Made by a program: the position numbers and the translations under genes
Notes under the pieces: model-generated
The model's input: the letters and a program-made list of their open reading frames with translations, nothing else
What the model was told of the DNA's origin: nothing
Database searches by the model: none
From: Kitagawia praeruptora
Taxonomy: Eukaryota > Streptophyta > Magnoliopsida > Apiales > Apiaceae
Direction: 5' to 3'
Assembly (NCBI GenBank): GCA_037693485.1
Contig: CM075345.1
Span: 114,319,501 to 114,383,500 of the forward strand
Length of the DNA stretch: 64,000 bases
In this document: positions 11,378 to 23,932 of the stretch, in pieces
Numbering within the stretch: position 1 is the first letter of the stretch
How the letters are laid out: each line of letters begins with the position of its first letter

Positions 11378-13386
11378 TGTTAGTATTGGTGCCCTAGAGG
11401 CAATGTATACATTATATTTATGTTTGAGTGATTTTATGTATTTGATATATATGTTTATTATTGGCTTTATTTACTGCGAAATAAATAAAGTATAATAAAT
11501 GTCCTTAGAATCTTGATACAAATTGTATAGTTGCAAGTATGTGACTTGAACATGAGATTATATAATGATTGTATCATATTCTTAAATGTCCCTAGCCGAG
11601 TATTATTATTAATTAGGACAATAGTAATACACTGAGGCTAGTATGATAATTGACTGATGACCACATCTCATTGGTCATAAGTATGAAGATACTAAAAGCA
11701 ATGCATAGGTAACTGTACGAGTACAGGGTACTGGACAGACCCACAGTGAGATACATCATGGTAAATAATAAATGTGTCATATGTAATCTCACAGTGATAA
11801 TGGTGTAATGATCCTTAGACCTGAAGTCGTTATAATTCTACATGAGAATTAATATATTTTGAATTCGTCAAAAGTTATCTTTAGCCGGATAATGATAAAG
11901 GTGAATATCGGATATATTATGAATCATGTGAGAAATATGAACGATCTAGATGTGATTTAAATCTCCTGATAAAGGAGTGATATTATCGGCCTCTTGTTTG
12001 AGTGAGACTATGAAATGCATGGCCATGCTTAAATGTTGATTTGATTAAATAGTCTACTTATCGATCAAGAAAATGAAGATTAATTATGAAGAGGATGACA
12101 CATTATATGCCTCGAGTTTAATCTATAATATCATGATTTAAAGGGATTATATTACATGGAACATTAGTCATAAAAGGTTGATTGAATCGTTGATTTAATT
12201 ATTGTTTTATTGGGTAGCAATAATGTGTTACTAGACGCCGCTTATTGTTTACAATTTTATTAGAGAATAAAATTGTTGCCAATTAAATAATAACCTACAG
12301 GGTCACACACAAAGAATGTTTAAAAGGGATATTAATTTATTTCATGAATTTAAATTAATAATAATTTAAATTATGATTTTAAATTAATAATAAATAATAA
12401 TTCGAATTTTATGAAATTAATTAACAGCGTGTTTGGGAATCCGTACTTAAAGTAAAATGGAGCTTTAAGTTGTTTTGCGTGTGTTTGGCAATAGGAGCTT
12501 TAAGCTCGTTTTAAGTTAAAAAATTGCTTTAAGTCATAAGTTCCATTTAGGTACTTTTGACTTATGACTTATGACTTATCAAGTTTTTTTTTTTTTTTCA
12601 AGATTCTTGATTCTTGTAAAGTTTAAATATTAAGAATTTAAAATTTTTTTAAGTCAAATTTCATTTTAAGTCAAAATTATTAAATCCCCATTTAACTTTA
12701 AGTAAAATTACCCAAACACTTTCATTCAACTTAAAGTAAACAACATCACTTTCTCCTTTAAGTTAAAAACACCTCCATTAAGTCAAAAGTAACTTATTTT
12801 AAGCAATCCCAAACACCCTCTAAGTGAGACTTAATTAGTTAAAGATAAAATTTGAAGATGTATTTTCTTGACTTATTTGATTAATTAAGTATGACTTAAT
12901 TAATTTATTTAAATAAATAAGATTTGTTTAAATAAAAAATGGCCTAATTGTTTAAGGCTCCACTTTGCTTTATTTCTCTTTATAAACCAAGTGTTGGCAA
13001 GTCTTAGAAAACCAACAAAACTGAAATCTCAGTTGCTATACACAAGAGAGAAATCAAGCTCAAGTCAAGAACACATCCGGATTATTTATTTTGGCTAGTA
13101 CCAATTTCCGTGGCAAAATCGTTCGACGATTCAAGCAAGCATTCAAGTGTGGATACCGGTGGAGGAGTTGCAAGTTTAGCTCTCAAGATCAACACTTTAG
13201 CTCTCAAGATCAACAAGCATAGGATCTCCATTTGTCATCCATTGGAAAGCTTTAACAAGGTACTATCTTGTTCATGAGAAATTTTATACCATGATCATCA
13301 TTTTATACATGGATCCGGGCTTTGGAATTCGTTTTTAATTGTTATTTACGTCATTTCCGTTGCGTTATCATGCCCGAATTCCAACA
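11378..13386. mobile_element. Solo LTR inside the CACTA element
   Basis: 2.0 kb with TGTTAGTATTGGTGCC at the left, GAATTCCAACA at the right, and an exact 5-bp duplication GTATT (11373-11377 and 13387-13391). No internal region or second LTR remains, so it is a solo LTR left by recombination. The lineage is uncertain, possibly a Ty1/copia type. A Tourist MITE sits inside at 12425-12820. Confidence 0.85.
12425..12820. mobile_element. Tourist-like MITE inside the solo LTR
   Basis: 396 bp with ends CAGCGTGTTTGGGAATCC and the inverted form of AAGCAATCCCAAACACCCTC, flanked by TAA at 12422-12424 and 12821-12823. The ends resemble those of the MITE at 9283-9648, but the interiors differ. Confidence 0.82.
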
Positions 13387-13391
13387 GTATT

Positions 13392-14537
13392 TGGGCGCGG
13401 CATCTTAATTTTTTGTCCAAAAAATTGAGCGGCTAATTCCAAATAATTCACTAAAAATAACCTATCGCTCATTTCTGCTCATTTCTCTCCCACTCTCCAG
13501 ATCTAACACTACCGCTCCGTCTCTCTCATTTTTCTCACACTACGAGCTTCAATTTCTCTCGATTTAAGCTCACACTACGTACAAGCTTCGATTAGGGCTT
13601 CAATCGATTAGGTCTTCAATTAGGGTTCATTTGGTTCAATCGATTAAATTGGTCTCTCTTTTTCTTTGTTTCAGGGGTTCAATTGGGCGCTTGGTTTGAA
13701 TTAGGGTTCATTTGGGCTATTTTGATTTGGTCCTTTTAAGTTGCTTTCTCCTTCTCCTTCCTCAATTGGTACTTTCTCTTTGTTTATGTGAGTTTCGTAC
13801 TCCTCTGCATCTATGTATGTCTATCTATCCATCTATATTTGTCTTTTATTGTAGGCCTTTGGAGCTTGGAGTTCGGTGGATTTGGGCATTTCTTTGGTTT
13901 GAGCTTTTCTGTGAGTTTCTGTGGATTTGGTTTGATTTAGATATTACCCCTTTCTTTTTTAAAAAAAAATTCAGTGAGTGTGTATTTTCAGTGGATGCTT
14001 GTATTTCAGTGGGTGTGTATTTTCTAAAGAATTTAGAGATAGTATATAGTATTTCAGTGGGTGTGTATTTTGAAGTCTTCCTCCTTTATTTGAAGCAACA
14101 CCTAATGCCGTACACGAGTTGACAGTAGCATGTAATGTTCTCTGTTCTTTTCAGTATATATTACAATTGGTTGTTGCTCTACAAAGAATATATATTAGGT
14201 CATAGAAGTAGTACTAAAAAGTGAGGAGATTTCTCAAGTGTTTGCAGCAATCTCAAGAGTTAAATAACACCTATCTATAAGCATGTCCAAATTTATTAAA
14301 AAGAAACTTGCAACAGAATGTTAAGAGTGTTAAGTGATATATTTGTCAACTTCGGTTGTAGGCTTTTCTGCTGACTTGTATATGTCTAGTATTGTTGTTT
14401 ATTTAAAATTTTATTATGGGTCCTCAAGGTACATCTTTTATTTGTCAAGAAATGCTTGGCTGTCTATGTGTACTCGATGAGATAATGTTGGTTCAAGTTT
14501 TATTGTTGAAATTCTCTTCATATATGCCACTCTATTA
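13392..14537. other. Left internal segment of the CACTA element
   Basis: About 1.1 kb between the solo LTR and the nested retrotransposon. It starts with a pyrimidine-rich leader-like stretch (13470-13700) and includes a 136-codon plus-strand open frame at 13712-14122. That product is hydrophobic and low in complexity and matches nothing I recognise. It may be remnant untranslated or intronic sequence of the element or of a captured gene. Confidence 0.5.
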
Positions 14538-14542
14538 GTAGT

Positions 14543-15471
14543 TGTTGATGGAGGATTTTTGTAATCAACGTGATTTTCGGAGGCCCACTGGAATTTACAA
14601 GTGTAACACATGTAATTGGCTGTTTTTGGTGATTTGGGTGTGATTTGATGGTGGGGGTGAGCTGAGCTTGAGAGGTTACGAGAATCATCGCAGGTTCCAT
14701 TAGCGAGATCTGTGTCCGTTCTCTCAAGGTGCCTACGTACCCTTGTTTATATAGGGATCAAGCTCACGTAGTTCTAATGCGAAGCTGATTCTGCTTGACC
14801 AGCTGTATTCGGTTGTCTAATTCGTGTAGGACTCAGGTTCCTTTAGAGCCTTTCACGAACTAGTTGGCTAAGTAGAGTAGAACTTGAGTTCGTACCCTAC
14901 TATAATTCTCATGTCTATTAAAGGCATTCTAGGATCAACTGCGCCCTAGAATTACACTCCAATAATAATTCGGTCTCTTTCTGGCTGGCTACGCTCAGGA
15001 ACCTGGTGCTCAGGAACCTATGTCTCAGGAACCTGGTGCTCAGGAACCTGTATTTCGGAACCTGGTTCTCAGGAACCTCTGTCTAGGAACCTGTTTCTCA
15101 GGAACCTCCTTATTTCGGGACATATTGCTTAGGGACCTCATTATAGGTACTTGTACCTGCACAAATAACAAATATATTAGTTTGGGGAGCCTCTTTGTGG
15201 TTCCCATATGCTCTTGTTGTCTTCACTGCTGCTGCTAGGCTGTCTTGAACTCTTCTGCAGGGAGGAACCTGGTCCATTCGTAATCTACTCAGCTTCCGGT
15301 TTATCAGGAACCTCATAATACTTGTAGCTTCTTGACTGTCTACTCAGCGAGTGCTCATTTCTTCATGTCTAGTCTTCATATCTTGTAATGGATCTACTTT
15401 CTGGCTCGTATGGATTGGACCCTATAGCTTATTGGGCCTAAATCTAGCCCATGGAGATTTTGGGCACAACA
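14543..15471 (-). repeat. 3' LTR of the LARD-like element
   Basis: Left copy of the 929-bp LTR. On the minus strand it starts TGTTGTGCCCAAAATCTCC. A TATA-like CTATATAAACAAGG on the minus strand near 14740-14755 could be its promoter. At 15000-15120 it holds about eight spaced copies of CAGGAACCT. Confidence 0.9.
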
Positions 15472-15487
15472 AGTACCCCCCGGTTCC
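15472..15487 (-). other. Polypurine tract
   Basis: GGAACCGGGGGGTACT on the minus strand, directly before the 3' LTR. Confidence 0.75.
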
Positions 15488-16810
15488 TTGAAGTCATGCA
15501 ATGCGAAAGGAACCTATTCAACTTTCTGATATGGGGTTCAATGCTTTATCACTTCTCTTAAAATGTATTACTTCAACAACACGTATCCAAGCTTACATGA
15601 GCTCACTCGGCGTAAGAAACAGGACACATAATGTTCTAGTAAACATAGTATTGATCAGCTTCTTTCTTGGTGAGGAACATGTTCTATTCTTCTTCTTCGA
15701 AATTCATTCTTCTGACAAATCTTCACTCTTAAACTGCTAGTCATTCTCTGTACATTCTTCTAATAACTTTGCAAAATCTCTCCAAGGACACTTCTGAGGT
15801 TTCGGGATATTATCATACTTCTGCTTACTCTTGTATCTTCTTAGGTGATCTTTGTCTTCAATGTCTTCACATGTCTTTTGTATATCTAGAAGTCTCGAAA
15901 AGCGAGTGGCACCTCAACAGCTTCCAATCAAGAGGTTCAACCTTTATTTACTTCTTTTGGGAAAAATGCATAATTTTCACATCATGCATCCAAGCTTACA
16001 TGAGCTAACCCGTCGTAAGAAACAGGATACACTACGCTTCTGTATGCAGATTCCAAATTAAATCCTCAGATCAAAAATCAAAGGATCGTGCTGAAAACTA
16101 ACCTGGAAACTTTTCTGAAGCCGTCTTCTCGTAGATCATTATCATCAGACTGCAAAACTCGTCGTAAATACTCTCTAATTGTTCAAGCAATACTTCTTTC
16201 TTCTTCCAAACTGACTTGTATGAACTGATTTCTCATCCAATGCTTTCATAGAATACGTTGGCAGCTTGCTTATAACCCCAGGAGTCTCCATTATTCGTAG
16301 GATGAAACAACCCTGGAACCTCTTGAACCATCTAAATAGCTTCCTAGAAACCTCAGCTGCTTGCTCTACTTGGAGCTTTCAAACCTTTGTAAACTTAGAA
16401 CCTCTTGTCTTCATACTTCGAGTACTATTTCCAAAACCATAATCTAAACCATAATCTTTCTTGATAACTTCTTAACTTTTCATTGCTGAATAGCTAGACC
16501 AGGTTCCTTATGAATAGCTGTTGATGATTACTAATCCTGCAAAGCAAACAATAAACATAAAACAGAAACTAGTTAATGTTAGTAAAAATTTTCTTGCATA
16601 ATTCGGGTCAACTCTTGGAAAGGTTGCCTGCTTGGCTCCCAATCCTAATCTCTAGGTCCCAACATGCCTCGAGGCGTGTTGGTTCCTTTAGGGTGCCTTT
16701 TGTCAGGACTTTAGGTGCCTTTTGTCAGGACTTTAATTCACGTGCTCAAGGAACTTGAGGCTTTTGGCAACAATGTCGTGCTCAGTCAGCTGAGGCTTTT
16801 CAATCACAGT

Positions 16811-17750
16811 TGCTCAGGAAGCTACCTGAGGCTTTTCTCATGCCCAGGAAGCTACCCGGGACTTTGCTCGATGCCCAGGAAGCTACCTGGGACTTTGCTC
16901 AATGCCCAGGAAGCTACCTGGGACTTTGCTCAATGCCCAGGAAGCTGCCTGGGACTTTTCTCGATGCCCAGGAAGCTACCTGGGACTTTGCTCAATGCCC
17001 AGGAAGCTGCCTGGGACTTTTCTCGATGCATGCTTGGGAAGCTACCCAAGGCTTAATTCATGCTCAGGAAGCTGCCTGAGACTTAACTCTTGCTCGGGAA
17101 GCTGCACGAGGCTTAATATTTGCTCAGGAAGCTGCCTGAGACTTAACTCTTGCTCAGGAAGCTGCCTGAGGCTTAATTCAATGCTTGCTCGGGAAGCTGC
17201 CCGAGGCTTAATACTTGCCAGGAAGCTGCCTGAGACTTAACTCTTGCTCAGGAAGCTGCCTGAGGCTTAATTCAATGCTTGCTCGGGAAGCTGCCCGAGG
17301 CTTAATATTTGCTCAGGAAGCTGCCTGAGACTTAACTCTTGCTCAGGAAGCTGCCTGAGGCTTAATTCAATGCTTGCTCGGGAAGCTGCCCGAGGCTTAA
17401 TATTTGCTCAGGAAGCTGCCTGAGACTTAACTCTTGCTCGGGAAGCTGCCCGAGGCTTAATATTTGCTCAGGAAGCTGCCTGAGACTTAACTCTTGCTCA
17501 GGAAGCTGCCTGAGGCTTAATTCAATGCTTGCTCGGGAAGCTGCCCGAGGCTTAATACTTGCTCAGGAAGCTGCCTGAGACTTAACTCTTGCTCAGGAAG
17601 CTGCCTGAGGCTTAATTCAATGCTTGCTCGGGAAGCTGCCCGAGGCTTAATATTTGCTCAGGAAGCTGCCTGAGACTTAACTCTTGCTCAGGAAGCTGCC
17701 TGAGGCTTAATTCAATGCTTGCTCGGGAAGCTGCCCGAGGCTTAATACTT
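16811..17750. repeat. Tandem array of about 30 near-palindromic hairpin units
   Basis: Units of about 30-35 bp, each with a six-base stem, the core AAGCTG or AAGCTA, and the complementary stem. The stem occurs as CTCAGG/CCTGAG, CTCGGG/CCCGAG, CCCAGG/CCTGGG and CTTGGG/CCCAAG, so both sides change together. From about 17090 the units form a three-unit higher-order repeat of about 95 bp, with spacers ACTTAACTCTTG, GCTTAATTCAATGCTTG and GCTTAATATTTG. Open frames across the array are by-products of the repeat. Confidence 0.9.
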
Positions 17751-17829
17751 TTCTCAACACAATCTGTCTACAAGCTAATTCTGATCAATCAATCGCAGTC
17801 TGCACATTCTGTCAATTCATACTCATACT

Positions 17830-18730
17830 TCGTGAATACTGTCAATGCTACAGGAACCTGTCAGCTCAGGTAACCTGCAAATACTGTCAATACTATAGGA
17901 ACCTGTTAGTCAAGGTAACCCGTTCCACAATACAAGTACTAAAACAAGCACTTAAAATCAATCATGCACAATACTGTCTAAGTAGGAATACTACCCCCCA
18001 GTTCTTTTGGGTAATTACTGTTACGTAAAGGAACAATAAGGAAGCTATAATCATCATCGTCATTCTCAGAATAAGGAAGACTAACCTCATCATAAGCAGA
18101 ATAGATATTCTTCTAATATCATCAATGCTTGCATAAAAGAAATGCCATGCTGTCTAATCAGAATGCTAACCTGGTAAAGACTTACGTGAATCCAATTGGA
18201 TATTATGTGATCCTTTATGGATAGAAAGCTCTCGCGGTATGTGCACCGGAATCTCTTCATATGAACCTGTTGGCTGTTAACTACAGATACATAAAATCTT
18301 TGCAGCAACACACACTTTCTTCTACTCAAGTATCGACTGGCTAAAAACTTCTAGCAGGAAGTTGTTAATCAAAAGCTGTCTACAACTGGCTTCTAACAAA
18401 CATCAATGATCCTGAAAGCTGTCACATAAAAGCTTCAGGTATATATGAATGAACCTGTAACATGTCGGTTACAAGAAAATAGCGAATAATCTACTAGATG
18501 TTGGTAAAATAGCTATACTTGGAAGCTATTACCAGAATCTCCATATGAGTAACGTAGAACCTGTTAGCTACAGGTAAATATAAATGAACCTGGAAGCTAC
18601 AGGTATATTTCAAGGAACCTGCGATCTGCAGGTAAACATTAAGGAACCTGCGAGGTGCAAGTAAATAACAAGGAATCTACTAAATGTAGGTAAGCATCGA
18701 GGAACCTGCAATTTGTTAGGTACATGTGCA
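17830..18730. repeat. Dispersed short hairpins of the GGAACCTG/CAGGT type
   Basis: Many imperfect hairpins: AACCTGTTAGCTACAGGT, AACCTGGAAGCTACAGGT, AACCTGCGATCTGCAGGT, ATCTACTAAATGTAGGT and AACTTCTAGCAGGAAGTT. Loops vary and arms match. They are more scattered and older-looking than the array at 16811-17750. Confidence 0.7.
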
Positions 18731-21002
18731 TTCTTACATCTAGAAACATAATCAAGACATAATCATAGCTTTATCTCATGTAAGACCTCAACAACATAGA
18801 TGCTTATGCATGCTTTATGTATAGCAAGAGTTTATTGCGCGTACCTGGGAGGTTTTTACGAATATGTAAGCATAAATGAAGAGGTATCACCTGGATCTTT
18901 CTCTAGATTGATCTGTTGTGAAGTGGAAGCCTCCGTTAAGCTTTGAAAACTCATTGACGTGTTCATGATGCAAGTATGTTGCTCTTCAAGGTACTAGACC
19001 AACTCAATCCGCAAGGTTTCTGAACCAAATATGAGCTATGAGGTTCCAAAACTACATCCTGGTCATGTGGTTCCCAGACCAAATTCTGTGGCTCTGAACC
19101 TGACCGTGAGGTTCCTAAACCTGAATTCTTAAAATTTTGAAATCCTCAGTTTTTTCAAACTACCATGTGCAATAGTGATTCTACCACCCCCCAGTTCTTC
19201 GGGGAAGCTTGTCTTTGGTGGAGAACTAAATTCTGGAAGCTCCATAATTCTTCGTTCACCTTGAGGCAAAGTGCTAAACTCTCATCATAACAAATATCAA
19301 CTTCTCCGGACTTGCTAATACCACTTCTAGTCATCATGTCAACTGCTCTCTAACAAGTTGCTAAACATTCCTCTGTGAAGTTGGGTAATGCATGCTTTCT
19401 TCAATTTTAGCTTCATTTCTTTTTGATTTTCAAGAGGTTCCCTTATCTCTGTTGGGGGACCTGAACTGTTCGACTTTATCAAAGCTACTCTTGTCATAAT
19501 CAGATTCTTGCATCTACTCTTCATCAAAATCTTTAACTGTATCTGAAGCTTTCATAAATCAACATCATCTATGTCTGTCAGGTCGCTGAATAAGGTTCCT
19601 TTTCTGAGGTTGCTAGTGACCTAATCTCTTCTTTAAACCATACTGAATCTTCTTTAATGCTTCGATCGATACTGTAACATCTTCATGTCATTCTTGCTTA
19701 TAGCTTCAACTTTTCCTCTAATTTCTTCTTCGTCATATGACCTCATGAGTGAGATGTATTGTTCTCGAGACCTCATTCTTCTGGCCTTCTTACTCAAATA
19801 TCTACTCATCTGTAAAATTCTTGTATGCGGGGGAGACCTCTGGTTGTAGGAACCTTCTACCAGTAGGTTTTTTTCATTCTTATTTTCATTCTGAATCATC
19901 TGTATTGACATCTTTCTTTCAATCTTTTTCAACCTCTTATGATGCACGCTGAGAACGAATCTCTATATCAAATACAAATATCCCAATGCAACACCTCTAA
20001 GCTTACGCGAGCTAACTCATTGTAAGAAACAAGAGATGTTGAAAGAGACTATTTGCAAAGTATTTCCAGCATGCGTAAATACTCACTGAATTGAATGAAG
20101 CTTCTCATTTTAGTTTTGTAATGCTTAGCGAGCAATCCTGCACGATATCTCAATTTTGCAGGCATATATACAATGCAACAACATATATTCATGATATGAT
20201 TAATGTACTTTAATGAATATGATAACTAGAACACATAATATGCACATGCATTTTATAATGTATTTCTCATGCAAATATTTGTTTTAGATCATATATGAAG
20301 GATATTAAATCTAATTTCTTTTTAATGACTTTTTTTTTGGGGATCTATTGCTAGACTTAATTCGTCACTTCTATTTATGGCTTCTATCTCTCTAGGATGC
20401 ATGCTAGTCATTTTATTTCACTCATTAAATATATCTGGTGTGGATTTCTAGCATGAATTTTCTATATTCAATTAAACACTTTAATGCATGTATGGCATAA
20501 AATGTATATCTATTTACAGAATTAAATAATACAAAGAGAGCAGAAAACTTAGCTCAAGGTGCTACTCCATTGAATCTGAATATGTACTCCATTTTCTTTA
20601 CTATTACTGCAAGCACGATCTCAAGCTGGCCTTTTTTCTTCTTTGCTGCTACCTTGTAATTCTCGCATTGCTTCTGGGGAGACATATTTGCATGGAACTG
20701 TGAAGCACCTACCTTTCGCCTTCACCCAAACAATCCTCAACATCATCTTTGGTTCTCTTTGCATACACGCATGACATCTACCCATGACACATGATGCATC
20801 TACTTGACGATTCTTGGCCTCTGTATACTAAATGTACGACACAACTACTCGTTTACCACCTGCACTACTTTTTCTGTAATTGTATCGTTGCCACTGTCAA
20901 GCTCCATAGCATTGGTTTGTCTTCAGAAGGTTCTCCATATCATGTAGGGTACCACAGATTGAATCATCACAACTTCACGGGATTGGGCTTCTTCATATAT
21001 GT

Positions 21003-21120
21003 ATCTCGTTCTTCATAGGCACAGATGTTTGTACTTGTAGGTATCTCGTTCTTCATAGGCACAGATGTTTGTACTTGTAGGTATCTCGTTCTTCATAGGC
21101 ACAGATGTTTGTACTTGTAT
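21003..21120. repeat. 40-bp tandem repeat, three copies
   Basis: Three head-to-tail copies of a 40-bp unit beginning ATCTCGTTCTTCATAGGCAC, essentially identical, inside the LARD-like element. Confidence 0.9.
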
Positions 21121-23916
21121 TCCGATACTCAACATCACATACATACTTAGAAGAATAGTACTGTTGTTGACGTCTTTCCACTGCTGTTGGGAAGTCCAGA
21201 AAATCTCAACTATTTTCTCAATCTCACCGGCTTCATTGCGTGCCATTACCTCATATTCTATGCCACCCAAGAACCATCGGTGTCTATCTCATGGGACTGT
21301 TTTTACCCAGCTGTTCATACAAAGGTTAAACTCAAACCCTAACACTTGTTATCAGCGTCTTCTTCCTTTTCTAATAGTTTCTTCGTACAAAACGCATTCA
21401 TTCACCTGTCTCTGTCTTCTTTAAAAATCTTTATATGACCAAATCAGCCAGCTGCTTTGCTCTTGTATCACAGTGGACAAGCTTTCTCGGTGTATGACAT
21501 GATATATCATCAAATATTACTTGATATTATAGAAACTGTATCATTATGTATGCATGTAAACTCTGCCAGGCTCATGCTGGTTCTCTCTTGCCGTGCCTTG
21601 TGCGAGCCATTATCGTTGTTACATTAATCCTTGGTAAAGCACCTTAGTCGTTGTTTTCCCAGTGCGTGATTGCTGCTAAGTTCAAAGTGTCTTGTTTCTA
21701 ACTCCAGCTTCATGTCATACCAACAAAGGAAAAACCCACGACTTCAACCACACATTTAACGTGTTCCTGCTTCTTTGGAACCTGGCCTTATACCCATCAA
21801 AGGTGATAAAGACCCACTTTTTGCTTACTTGCCGTAGCTGTTCTAATGCTAATGATTGTTTCACTCTCCTGGTTTTTTTTTATAATGGTCGTCCAGATTT
21901 TGTTTGCTTGACAGGCTGTATCATAGTACCTCTGTTCTCGTCCACGACCGTCCTTGACGTCGTATTGTTGTCATTGAATCTCGTAGTATTTGTCGCTTTT
22001 ATCTTTAATTTTGGGACCTTTAACAAAACTAGAAGCTTGCCCTGCTTATTACAATTTCTTCACACATGTTTACCTGTGTCTCCCAGTACCATCGTGTTGC
22101 TTCTATCTACCTTTGGCTGTACATACAAACTTACACATATATAAAGTTGATCGAAACCTAGTGTGAACCGCTACCACCAGTACACCGATAGTGTTGCTAT
22201 CACCTATCCTAGTGTTTATTCACCATGCTCACAATAGCGTGTCCCTGGATCCCTCTGCTGTCATATTATGGTTACTATACTTCGTCATCGTCATCATCGC
22301 TGACGGAACCTACGACTTGATTGAATATGCGCTTCCCTTTCCTCATCAATTTCGTCCTCCAGGCTTTACACCAACGCGATCTCTCACTTCTTGTTTGACA
22401 CCCAATATTTCTCCTGTTCGGTCAATCTTATAATGGTTGTCAAAATTTTGTGTGTAATATATATTAGATCAGGAACCATGACTACCCTGCTCGTGATCTA
22501 GTCTTGTGTTGTTATTCCATTACAACTTAGATATACTTCTCAAGATATACATACTAACGTACATACATGCCATCTGCAGTATCATCACCTATGGAACATA
22601 ATAAAACCATCCGTCCTGGTTTAATTTGTTGTTCGACAAGTACCACCATATCTGTCCTTGTGGTTTCGTTTCGACACCCACCAGTGTTTATGTTCGCTTG
22701 TATGTCGGTTACAGGGAGAAGCTTGGCCATCTATTCTCTATCTGACCTTTACGTTGCCTATGTGATTTATATATATGTTTGCAGAATTTTCAATGACACC
22801 CCCTGCCATGAACGTCTTTGTCAAAGAATCAGTCAAACAATCAAAGAACCACTCGTTGCTTTGCTTACATAAATACACCACCGTCGACGTATGCGTTGTC
22901 ACTCCTGGTTTATAACAAAATTGTCTGGCTTCTTCCCTAAATTATATCATACGATCTTGCTACCTTAACTATCAGTGTTTGTACTAATGTTTGCGTATGA
23001 ACTTCTGAGACAACCGTCGTAACCTGGACGCTGTTTCCAAAATATGTAAATCTTGTAATCTCGTCTTGGTTGTCTTCAACGCAGAGAGCCTGGCTTATTG
23101 TGCAGTATACGAGCCTCTGGTTCGTCATCTTTGATTCGTTACTGTCTTTAACAAAACGAGGAGCCTGCCATGCTTGTTGCAATCTCTCTTCACATATGTC
23201 CATGGTCGTCATATTCATGTCAATATTCCTTGCAGCATGTGGTTTCAGCATGTGGTTTCTTGCTCTGTATGGACATATATACCTGGTTCTACTACTGCTT
23301 TCGTAACCATGCATCCCCTGCTCCATAAATATCATTGTCCTTATCTCTTTTCCGTTTGTGCAAGCGTATATAACGTTACGTACCGGATTGCAAGTGAAGC
23401 TCGAAACTCAACTTGTGGTTGCTTTAGGTCCCAATCATCCTTACGTAGCTTATTGTTCTCTCCGTCTTCACAACCGAACTCACCCAAACAATCGCATCTT
23501 TCCGTCATATAGTAAACCAATTTATCCTGTTTTGATACCACAGTGGCGACCTATCATCTTACCAATCTGTTTTGTTTCGTATATTCTTTTCCGCACTAAT
23601 ACCTTATTGGTATATCAGTTTGTATGAAAATACGAATCCAACATCCACTAGAATTAGTACGTCTACAGTGCTACTATCTCAAGTCTTAATGCTTTCTATG
23701 GCGTATCCCATAATTCTATATCAGAGCCCACCATCGTGGACCCCTTTGCTTCTGTTTATGTTTACGTCTGTATAGGCTTTCAATGGTGTCCAATCATAAC
23801 TCCAAATTATGTCACATGTCGTGGCCATGTCCCCACAATCACCACCAGTTGTATAATTAATTCTCCTGTCTCGTTCAATATCTCGTTTGTCCTCCACAAA
23901 CGAGTAAGGCTGGCCC

Positions 23917-23931
23917 CTCCTTCTAGCGCCA
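23917..23931 (-). other. Primer-binding site of the LARD-like element
   Basis: TGGCGCTAGAAGGAGG on the minus strand, one base after the 5' LTR end. I cannot name the tRNA with confidence. Confidence 0.65.
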
Positions 23932-23932
23932 A

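Larger units (their letters stand above)
17751..23916 (-). other. Interior of the LARD-like element without recognisable genes
   Basis: About 6.2 kb with only short open frames on either strand, the longest about 150 codons at 21692-22144 (+) and 132 codons at 22937-23335 (-). Neither shows a known motif. GGAACCT and its complement AGGTTCC recur throughout, for example at 18570-18720 and 19040-19120. Confidence 0.7.

Noticed and set aside
13712..14122. 136-codon hydrophobic open frame in the CACTA element
   Set aside because: Not similar to a transposase or any family I know; composition matches T-rich noncoding DNA.
15020..15316. Open frames on both strands, repeated exactly at 24410-24706
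   Set aside because: They are duplicated because they lie in the two LTRs. The peptides are low-complexity readings of the CAGGAACCT repeats.
16715..17240. Overlapping open frames encoding PRKLPGTLL-type repeat peptides
   Set aside because: They arise because the repeat unit lacks stops in several frames. No start context or conservation supports a protein.
16811..17750. CRISPR-like array
   Set aside because: Repeats are separated by repeated, not unique, spacers, and the context is a plant retrotransposon.
21692..22144. 150-codon open frame in the LARD-like element
   Set aside because: Wrong strand for the element and no recognisable domain.
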